A stretch of 19,839 nucleotides of DNA, taken from contig CAAEDD010000179.1 of NCBI GenBank assembly GCA_900754515.1, positions 1 to 19,839 on the forward strand, in the 5' to 3' direction. Every line of letters starts with the position of its first letter. The first letter of the stretch is position 1. The position numbers and the translations under genes were made by a program. The notes under the pieces were generated by a model. It was not told where the DNA came from and did no database searches. It was given only the letters and a program-made list of their open reading frames with translations. This DNA comes from an uncultured Oscillospiraceae bacterium (GTDB taxonomy: Bacteria; Bacillota; Clostridia; Oscillospirales; Oscillospiraceae). This document shows positions 15,184 to 19,839 of this stretch, one piece after another.

Positions 15184-15648
15184 TCATTCTCTGTGGTCAA
15201 CGTCCTTGCCCAGCAGCACGCCCAGCATATTTATAACCAGAGCGCTGACACCGGCCAAAACCTCTATACCTACTATGGTTCCCATAAGGAATATGGTTCC
15301 TGTACTGAAGAGCTCACCCGGCTGACCGTACTGATAAAACACGTTTTCGCAGAAGCGGCTGCCGAATGCCACGCCAAGCATGGCCACAAGGATATAGCCG
15401 GCCAGGGCAAGTCCCTCCACTTTACGCAGGAGTTTGGGGCGCATGGCCTCACAGGTGACGTCGTATCCATGGCCCAGGTAAATCAGCAGCAGGGTGGCCA
15501 CCATAAGTACGCCGCCCTGGAATCCGCCGCCTGGGGAGAGATGGCCATGGAGTATAATGTAAAAGATGTATACCAGAGCCAGGGGAAGGATGGCGTCACA
15601 GCCGCAGCGCTGGATAACGCGCTTTATTCGGATATTCTCATTTTTCAT
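15184..15648 (-). CDS. mbhF: MrpB-like subunit MbhF (MnhB domain)
   Basis: A 154-residue membrane protein with four helices and the MnhB/MrpB signature HGHLSPGGGFQGGVL at about 34-48. The C-terminal half reads STGTIFLMGTIVGIEVLAGV, also typical. It belongs to the Mrp-like ion-pumping part of the hydrogenase. ATG 15648 has a strong GGAGGGGGAG box that lies inside the end of mbhE, and the two genes overlap by 11 bases. Confidence 0.92.
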   Translation of the reverse strand: MKNENIRIKRVIQRCGCDAILPLALVYIFYIILHGHLSPGGGFQGGVLMVATLLLIYLGHGYDVTCEAMRPKLLRKVEGLALAGYILVAMLGVAFGSRFCENVFYQYGQPGELFSTGTIFLMGTIVGIEVLAGVSALVINMLGVLLGKDVDHRE

Positions 15649-16003
15649 TCTTCTCCCCCTCCTTTTTCCCGTTCTTTTTGGTAAAGAGAATAACGGCGGC
15701 CCCGGTGACAGCGGTCATGAGTATGAAAGCCTCACCCATGGTGTCGTAGCCGCGGAAGTCAAATACGATGGATGTAACGTCATTTATGGCGTGGGTCTTT
15801 TCCAGATTCTGCTGAACGATAGCCGCGGCCACGCCGTCGGCGCTGCTGTCGTCATAAGCAGCCGGATTTTCCAGCAGCTCCTGTGCCGGCACGGCAGCCC
15901 CTTCCCCCTCGTAAGTGCGAGGCATTCCCGCCATAGCCACTGAGGCATATATACCCACCGCAAGGAACACAACTAATGAAAAATATGTAAGCAGTTTTTT
16001 CAT
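15638..16003 (-). CDS. mbhE: MbhE-like subunit (MrpA C-terminal-type)
   Basis: A 121-residue protein with a helix at each end (about 7-26 and 90-108) and a polar middle that carries an insert rich in Ala and Glu. The signature VTSIVFDFRGYDTMGEAFIL at about 76-95 is the conserved element of MbhE and of the equivalent part of MrpA. The last 15 residues are highly charged (KKNGKKEGEKNEK). ATG 16003 has a GGAGGGG box 7 bases upstream and overlaps the mbhD stop by four bases. Confidence 0.9.
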   Translation of the reverse strand: MKKLLTYFSLVVFLAVGIYASVAMAGMPRTYEGEGAAVPAQELLENPAAYDDSSADGVAAAIVQQNLEKTHAINDVTSIVFDFRGYDTMGEAFILMTAVTGAAVILFTKKNGKKEGEKNEK

Positions 16004-16254
16004 TTATCGTCCCCTCCGCGTATTTTTTTCAGCGTGACAATAAATATCAGGGGGCTGAGGGCGGCGCCCACTGCCGCCTCAGATATGGCCACATCCGGGG
16101 CATGGAGCAGCAGGAATTCCGCTGCGGCAAAGATGCCCGTCACACCCAGGGCGATTACCGAGGAGAGAAGCTTTTCAAAATGCACTGCCAGGATGGCGGA
16201 TACCACCATGCCCAGGATGATAAGGACATTCAGAACAACAATAATCTCACTCAT
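16000..16254 (-). CDS. mbhD: MbhD-like subunit (DUF4040)
   Basis: An 84-residue, three-helix membrane protein. LLHAPDVAISEAAVGAALSPLIFI at about 49-72 is the DUF4040 signature found in MbhD and in the MrpA/B region; its acidic residues are thought to belong to the ion path. I chose ATG 16254 (AGGAGGG box, 6-base spacing). The TTG one codon upstream is too close to the box. It overlaps mbhC by 8 bases and mbhE by four. Confidence 0.9.
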   Translation of the reverse strand: MSEIIVVLNVLIILGMVVSAILAVHFEKLLSSVIALGVTGIFAAAEFLLLHAPDVAISEAAVGAALSPLIFIVTLKKIRGGDDK

Positions 16255-16594
16255 CAAAGTCCCTCCTGTAATCCTCGATCTCCATTTTCTTCTTGGGGCG
16301 GATACCCGCCTGATAAGCGCCCTTGGCTATGGCGTGGGCACCCACGGGGTTAGTCACCAGTACCAGACCGCAGATCACGAGTACCTTTACTGCGGTGGCT
16401 GCGCTGCCCATGAAGAAGATGGTATACAGCAGAGCGCCCAGCCCTACCCCGATCACGCCCAGGGTCGTGACACAGGTGCTGGCCTGCATACGGCAGAAGG
16501 TGTCCGGCATCTTCATGACGCCAAGAGTACCGGCCAGGGCAAAGACCACCCCTATAGCTATCAGCACATCAATCGCTATCCTCAGCATCAGCAT
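16247..16594 (-). CDS. mbhC: MrpG-like subunit MbhC
   Basis: A 115-residue, three-helix membrane subunit of the MnhG/MrpG family. The signature LAGTLGVMKMPDTFCRMQASTC at about 20-41 (usually G-x-x-R/K-x-P-D-x-x-x-R-x-H-A) is clear, with Gln-Ala in place of the more common His-Ala. NPVGAHAIAKGAYQAGI at about 81-97 matches the conserved end of MrpG. ATG 16594 has a GGAGG box 10 bases upstream. It overlaps mbhB by 26 bases, the longest overlap in the operon. Confidence 0.9.
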   Translation of the reverse strand: MLMLRIAIDVLIAIGVVFALAGTLGVMKMPDTFCRMQASTCVTTLGVIGVGLGALLYTIFFMGSAATAVKVLVICGLVLVTNPVGAHAIAKGAYQAGIRPKKKMEIEDYRRDFDE

Positions 16595-16856
16595 GATACT
16601 GCCACCTCCCTTTGTCCAGATATCTGCCCACCAGCATGGTGTTGATAATGCCCAGCATGGCGGTGATTATAGCTATGTCCAGGTAAATGCCCCGGCCGCT
16701 GTACAGGGAAAAGAGCATCATTGCCAGGGAAATAAGGATATCGGTGCAGTCTGCAGCCACCATCCTGTCTGCGGCGGTTGGTCCCTTTATCATTCTGTAT
16801 ACGTTCAAAAGGGCAATTACTCCCAGGCATACGGAAAAAATAATCAGATCTTTCAT
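16569..16856 (-). CDS. mbhB: MrpF-like subunit MbhB
   Basis: A 95-residue, three-helix membrane subunit of the MnhF/MrpF family. KGPTAADRMVAADCTDILISL at about 24-44 carries the family hallmark (G-P-x-x-x-D-R-x-x-A-x-D). The third helix includes DIAIITAMLGIINTMLVGRY. I chose ATG 16856 (AGGAGG box, 8-base spacing) over the in-frame TTG 16862. With this start it overlaps the mbhA stop by the usual four bases (ATGA), which supports the choice. Confidence 0.92.
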   Translation of the reverse strand: MKDLIIFSVCLGVIALLNVYRMIKGPTAADRMVAADCTDILISLAMMLFSLYSGRGIYLDIAIITAMLGIINTMLVGRYLDKGRWQYHADAEDSD

Positions 16857-17374
16857 TCCCAAACCCTCCTGAGTCCTCTCTCAAGCCTGCCTTTTATCTC
16901 CTCTCCGGCCTCTTCTCCGCCGGGAAGTCTGGCATCGATCCAGTGGATATAGTAATAGGTCTGGCCATCCTCCTCGGTTATCTCCATGGTTATGGTTCCG
17001 GGGGTGAGAGTGATGGCGTTGGCCAGGGCCGCCTGTCCGTACATGGATTTAAGGTTCACCGGCACCTTTACTATGCCGGGGTTTACGTTTTTGCAGCCGG
17101 TAAAGCAGCGCTTTGCCACATCCACATTGGCTTTCACCAGCTCCACGGGGAAAATAAACAGCCAGAATGCGATGCCGTTCAGCAGCTTTGCCGGGTTAAA
17201 GAACCAGGTGGGATTGGTGTGTATAAAGAAGCGGGATGAAAACAGGGCCACCGCCAGGCTTATCACCGCCCCGGTTGCCAGCTCCTGTACGTCCGCTGAC
17301 CAGGTCAAAAGTACCCAGAACACGAAGCATACAATAAAGGTGGACACTGTTCCTGCAAAAGTTGTTTTATGCAA
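16853..17374 (-). CDS. mbhA: MrpE-like subunit MbhA
   Basis: A subunit of the MnhE/MrpE family at the outer edge of the Mrp module. It has two or three N-terminal helices and a soluble C-terminal domain with NPGIVKVPVNLKSMYGQAALAN and ITLTPGTITMEI, the classic MrpE signature (N-x-I-T-L-T-P-G-T). The longest open frame begins at 17452, inside hypA, but the best start is TTG 17374, which has a GAAAGGAGAG box directly upstream and removes a charged, unconserved N-terminus. That gives 173 residues, a normal MrpE size, and leaves a 52-base gap after hypA. Confidence 0.88.
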   Translation of the reverse strand: MHKTTFAGTVSTFIVCFVFWVLLTWSADVQELATGAVISLAVALFSSRFFIHTNPTWFFNPAKLLNGIAFWLFIFPVELVKANVDVAKRCFTGCKNVNPGIVKVPVNLKSMYGQAALANAITLTPGTITMEITEEDGQTYYYIHWIDARLPGGEEAGEEIKGRLERGLRRVWE

Positions 17375-17426
17375 GTTGAAAGCTCTCCTTTCATGGCCGG
17401 GCATCCGCCCGGTCCGTATTTGTCGC

Positions 17427-17768
17427 CTATTCGACCTTAAGACTGTCAACATAGAATTCTCTTCCTGCTGTCATGCGTATCTCCCGGCTGCGGCACATTG
17501 GGCAGCAGGCTTCCTTTCTGGACACCGGCCCCTCATATCCACAGTTCAGGCAGCGGAAAGCAGCGGGAAGGCTCTGTATCTCCAGCTCCGCCCCCTGGGC
17601 GATGCTGTCCCTGGCAGCAATAGGAAAAAACTCCCTTATGCACTCCGGAATGATGCCGGAATACTCCCCCACCCGGAGGCTTATCCCCAGCACTTTCTTA
17701 AAGCCCTTTTCCCTGGACTCCCGATTTATCAGGTCTATGACGGACTCGGTTATGGCAAGCTCGTGCAT
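17427..17768 (-). CDS. hypA: Hydrogenase nickel insertion protein HypA
   Basis: A nickel chaperone that delivers Ni to the hydrogenase large subunit together with HypB. It has 113 residues. The N-terminal M-H-E-L-A-I-T-E supplies the His2/Glu3 nickel site. The zinc site is two CxxC pairs, CLNC (about residue 73) and CPMC (about 89). The last residues (REFYVDSLKVE) match the conserved HypA end. It begins one base after the stop of mbhL and precedes the Mrp-like genes, so the nickel chaperone is produced from inside the structural operon. The ribosome binding site is weak, and coupling to mbhL translation is likely. Confidence 0.95.
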   Translation of the reverse strand: MHELAITESVIDLINRESREKGFKKVLGISLRVGEYSGIIPECIREFFPIAARDSIAQGAELEIQSLPAAFRCLNCGYEGPVSRKEACCPMCRSREIRMTAGREFYVDSLKVE

Positions 17769-17769
17769 T

Positions 17770-18852
17770 TTATCTGTCCAGGCAGCTGAAGCAGGGGTCT
17801 ATGCTGGCAATTATCAGCCCTGCGTCGGCCACGGTATTGCCTCTGAGCATATGGGGCACCGTGGGGGTATTTTTATAGCTGGGTACGTGGATGCTCACCC
17901 GGTGGTTGTTAAAGCCGCCGTCGCCCACCACCATATGGCTCAGCTGGCCTCTGGGTGCCTCGTGGCGGCAGACCGCCTGGCCTTCCTTTATCTTTATCAA
18001 TTTGTTGCCCAGGTTTATGGGACCTTCCGGCAGATTTTCCAGCGCCTGGCTGATTATCTTTATGCTCTCGTAGCACTCCAGCACACGCACCAGCACCCTG
18101 GCATAAACATCGCCGCTGTCCACCGTATGGACTTTGAATTTAAAGTCCTCGTAAGAGGAATAGGGAGAATCCCGGCGCACGTCGATATCCACGCCGGAAG
18201 CTCTGGCGTGGGGGCCCACAGCCCCCATGCGCATGGCGTCTTCTTTTGTGAGTACGCCCACGCCCTTGGTCCTCATGGCAATGGTCTTGTCCGTCATGGC
18301 TATCTCTGCAATTCTGTCCAGGATGGCCTTGAGTTTGGGACAGGAAGCCAGAAGCTCCCGGCGCAGCTCATCGTCAACATCCCTCCTGGCGCCGCCAACG
18401 GTGATCATAGCGTAGTTGACCCGGTTGCCGGTCATCTTCTCCAGCAGATCCATCACCAGCTCCCGCTCGTCCCATATGTGCATGAACATGCTGTCATGAC
18501 CTATGATGTGGCAAGCTATGCCCAGCCACAGGAAGTGGGAGTGGAGCCGCTCCAGCTCTGCGGTTATTACCCGGATATATTGGCCTCGTTTCGGCACCTC
18601 CAGGCCGTTGATGGCCTCCACACACATGGCATAGGTAAAGGCATGGGAATGAGAGCATATGCCGCAGACTCTCTCCACCAGTACCAGTGTCTGGATGGCG
18701 TTCCTCTCGGTGGCCAGTTTTTCTATGCCCCTGTGGTTATAGCCTACAAACACTTCGGCATCCTTAATTATCTCCCCCTCTGTATAGAGCTTTGCGTGTA
18801 TGGGCTCCTCCAGAGCAGGATGGTAAGGGCCGATGGGTACAATGTAGCTCAT
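17770..18852 (-). CDS. mbhL: [NiFe] hydrogenase large subunit, group 4 Mbh type (MbhL / NuoD-like)
   Basis: The catalytic subunit that reduces protons to H2 at a Ni-Fe centre. It has 360 residues. The N-terminal IPIGPYHPAL-type opening (VPIGPYHPALEEP) marks the group 4/NuoD family. The L1 motif is ERVCGICSHSH with C63 and C66, and the L2 motif is DPCFSCLDR with C354 and C357, so all four Ni ligands are present and NuoD is excluded. The protein ends exactly at the Arg of L2, with no C-terminal tail for an endopeptidase to cut. The ATG overlaps the mbhK stop by four bases and has a GGAGGAGAGG box. Placement in the Mrp-linked, ferredoxin-dependent subgroup follows from the neighbouring genes. 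Confidence 0.95.
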   Translation of the reverse strand: MSYIVPIGPYHPALEEPIHAKLYTEGEIIKDAEVFVGYNHRGIEKLATERNAIQTLVLVERVCGICSHSHAFTYAMCVEAINGLEVPKRGQYIRVITAELERLHSHFLWLGIACHIIGHDSMFMHIWDERELVMDLLEKMTGNRVNYAMITVGGARRDVDDELRRELLASCPKLKAILDRIAEIAMTDKTIAMRTKGVGVLTKEDAMRMGAVGPHARASGVDIDVRRDSPYSSYEDFKFKVHTVDSGDVYARVLVRVLECYESIKIISQALENLPEGPINLGNKLIKIKEGQAVCRHEAPRGQLSHMVVGDGGFNNHRVSIHVPSYKNTPTVPHMLRGNTVADAGLIIASIDPCFSCLDR

Positions 18853-19247
18853 TTGACCTCTCCTCCCAGATTTTTCTCCACAAGTTCCTTCAGTGGCATT
18901 ACCATTATCTGGCCTCTGCCCTGGGTCTCCAGCATGTCCTCCGGCAAAAACAGCCGCTTTGAGGTATCCAGGCCCTCAAACTCCACGGCAAAAAGCTCGT
19001 TCAGCTCCCGCTCCGGCCAGGTAGCGGCTGTATCATAGATTTCCCCTATGGAGGGCAATACCGTCTGTCCCACCACATGGTAGGACTCTATAACCGGTTC
19101 CACAGCGTAATCGTAGGAGATATCCATCTGTCCATTCTTGTCTATGAAGCCGTGGATCATCACCAGCTGCCGTCCCTGTCTGCGCATCCGCTCAGCCAGA
19201 GGCACAATCTGATCCTTGTCAATGTCTATCCTTTTGTACTCCTGCAT
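18849..19247 (-). CDS. mbhK: NuoC-like hydrogenase subunit MbhK
   Basis: A 132-residue soluble subunit of the 30-kDa complex I (NuoC) family, which packs against the large subunit and is structural. The conserved stretch is TAATWPERELNELFAVEFEGL at about 75-95, matching the NuoC pattern W-x-E-R-E-x-x-x-x-F-x-x-x-F. I chose ATG 19247, which has an AGAGG box 8 bases upstream. The GTG at 19256 overlaps that box. This is the first structural gene in view and follows hypE after a gap of about 60 bases. Confidence 0.9.
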   Translation of the reverse strand: MQEYKRIDIDKDQIVPLAERMRRQGRQLVMIHGFIDKNGQMDISYDYAVEPVIESYHVVGQTVLPSIGEIYDTAATWPERELNELFAVEFEGLDTSKRLFLPEDMLETQGRGQIMVMPLKELVEKNLGGEVK

Positions 19248-19310
19248 CCATTTCACCTCTCAGTGTTTGTCCATGAGTTCTCACTTATTTTTTTAACCGC
19301 GTGGGTATTG

Positions 19311-19839
19311 CTAACATATCCTGGGCAGCTGAGCGCCTGTGAGCTTTTGGAGTATACGCCTTCCGCCCAATGCCGTCTTCATCACCAGAGCTCCGGGGTG
19401 TTCTTCCGTCACCCGGCCTATCACCGCTGCCCCTGTCCCCTCAGGGCATTGTCTCATAGCCTCCAGCACTTTCTCCGCATCCTCCGGGGCCACCACGGCC
19501 AGCAGCTTTCCCTCATTGGCACAGTACAGCGGCTCCAGGCCAAGCAAGTTGCAGGCAGCCTGTACCTGAGGGCGCACCGGGAGCAGCTCCTCCTCCAGCT
19601 CTATCCCCAGACTGCCGCCCTCTATAAATTCATTGAGGGTAGTAGCTACGCCGCCCCTGGTAGGGTCACGCAGCACCCGGATTTTGTGCGAGGCTTTGAA
19701 AATTTTTTCCGTAAGTACATTAAGAGCGGCACAGTCTGAGTGAATGTCCCCCTGCATCATGCCGCTTCTTGAGAGCATCACCGCCGTGCCGTGATCCCCA
19801 ATGGGGCCCGAAACTATGACCGCATCCCCGGCCCTCATG
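19311..19839 (-). CDS. hypE: HypE, hydrogenase maturation protein (5' end beyond the window)
   Basis: HypE makes the cyanide ligands of the NiFe site by dehydrating a thiocarbamoyl group on its C-terminal cysteine. Only the last 175 or so of about 330 residues are in view. They contain the AIRS/PurM-like core segments AGDAVIVSGPIGDHGTAVM and RDPTRGGVATTLNEF (the conserved D-P-T-R-G-G), then CANEGKLLAVV, and end P-R-I-C. That final Cys is the one that carries the CN precursor, so the functional end is intact. The frame runs open off the right edge. It is probably the end of an upstream hyp gene set in the same operon. Confidence 0.95.
   Translation of the reverse strand, partial: MRAGDAVIVSGPIGDHGTAVMLSRSGMMQGDIHSDCAALNVLTEKIFKASHKIRVLRDPTRGGVATTLNEFIEGGSLGIELEEELLPVRPQVQAACNLLGLEPLYCANEGKLLAVVAPEDAEKVLEAMRQCPEGTGAAVIGRVTEEHPGALVMKTALGGRRILQKLTGAQLPRIC

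Noticed and set aside
12909..17374. Stand-alone Mrp Na+/H+ antiporter operon
   Set aside because: There is no full-length MrpA, MbhD/E/F split forms are present, and the genes lie between hydrogenase subunits with overlapping starts and stops.
18655..18675. Selenocysteine in the hydrogenase L1 motif
   Set aside because: Both L1 codons (C63, C66) and both L2 codons are ordinary TGC/TGT. No in-frame TGA is present.
17473..19038. A 521-codon plus-strand open frame opposite mbhL and mbhK
   Set aside because: The minus-strand products carry complete family motifs (CGIC, DPCxxC, NuoC signature). The plus-strand translation has no recognisable domain and arises from high-GC codon bias.
10839..19256. 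Respiratory complex I (nuo) operon
   Set aside because: Subunits B, C, D, H and I look like complex I, but the large subunit keeps CGIC and DPCFSC nickel ligands, hyp genes are present, and Mrp-type subunits replace NuoA/J/L/M/N.
1..19839. CRISPR array, tRNA, rRNA, insertion sequence or integrase
   Set aside because: I found no regularly spaced repeats, no cloverleaf-like segment and no transposase or recombinase reading frame on either strand.

Overview
The window looks like a chromosome segment of an anaerobic Clostridia-type Firmicute, probably gut-associated and possibly near the Oscillospiraceae. The signs are strong AGGAGG-type ribosome binding sites, frequent TTG starts, a tripartite TRAP transporter, a Cys-rich small protein of a kind I associate with Clostridia, and a ferredoxin-type energy-converting hydrogenase. 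The taxonomic placement is inference from style and content. No marker gene is present.

Layout. (1) 1-4470 is a patchy accessory stretch. It holds an AT-rich DUF4259-like gene, two adjacent genes of unknown function (one a membrane protein), a decayed gene remnant at about 2807-3238, a strong bidirectional terminator, and a YcxB-like membrane protein on the minus strand. (2) 4210-7605 is a complete TRAP transporter operon (dctP-dctQ-dctM). It has a near-consensus promoter, a long leader with a possible small membrane ORF, a hairpin without a T-run between dctP and dctQ, and a terminator after dctM. (3) 7705-10618 holds a two-gene minus-strand unit and a divergent plus-strand gene. The unit is an FAD oxidoreductase with a C-terminal Rieske domain (B. 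subtilis YhfW type) overlapping a tocopherol-cyclase-like gene. The plus-strand gene encodes a 120-residue protein with ten cysteines. (4) 10782-19839 is one long minus-strand operon for a group 4 membrane-bound [NiFe] hydrogenase of the Mrp-linked Mbh type.

The hydrogenase genes, in transcription order, are hypE (cut by the window edge), mbhK, mbhL, hypA, mbhA, B, C, D, E, F, G, an mbhH with a C-terminal extension that may be mbhI, then mbhM, mbhJ and mbhN. Most junctions overlap by 1-11 bases or are separated by about a dozen, and the unit ends at a 21-bp perfect-stem terminator. All four Ni-binding cysteines of the large subunit and all four proximal-cluster cysteines of the small subunit are present, so this is a hydrogenase and not complex I. 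The expected role is oxidation of reduced ferredoxin with H2 release, coupled to ion pumping by the Mrp-like module. The TRAP transporter is of a family that normally runs on Na+, so the two systems could be linked through a Na+ gradient, but that is inference.

The features most worth attention are these. MbhN carries four [4Fe-4S] motifs, from a fused second ferredoxin domain. The large subunit ends directly at its DPCxxCxxR motif with no cleavable tail. HypA is embedded in the operon. The gene order is permuted relative to Pyrococcus mbh. The Rieske/FAD plus tocopherol-cyclase pair has no known function.
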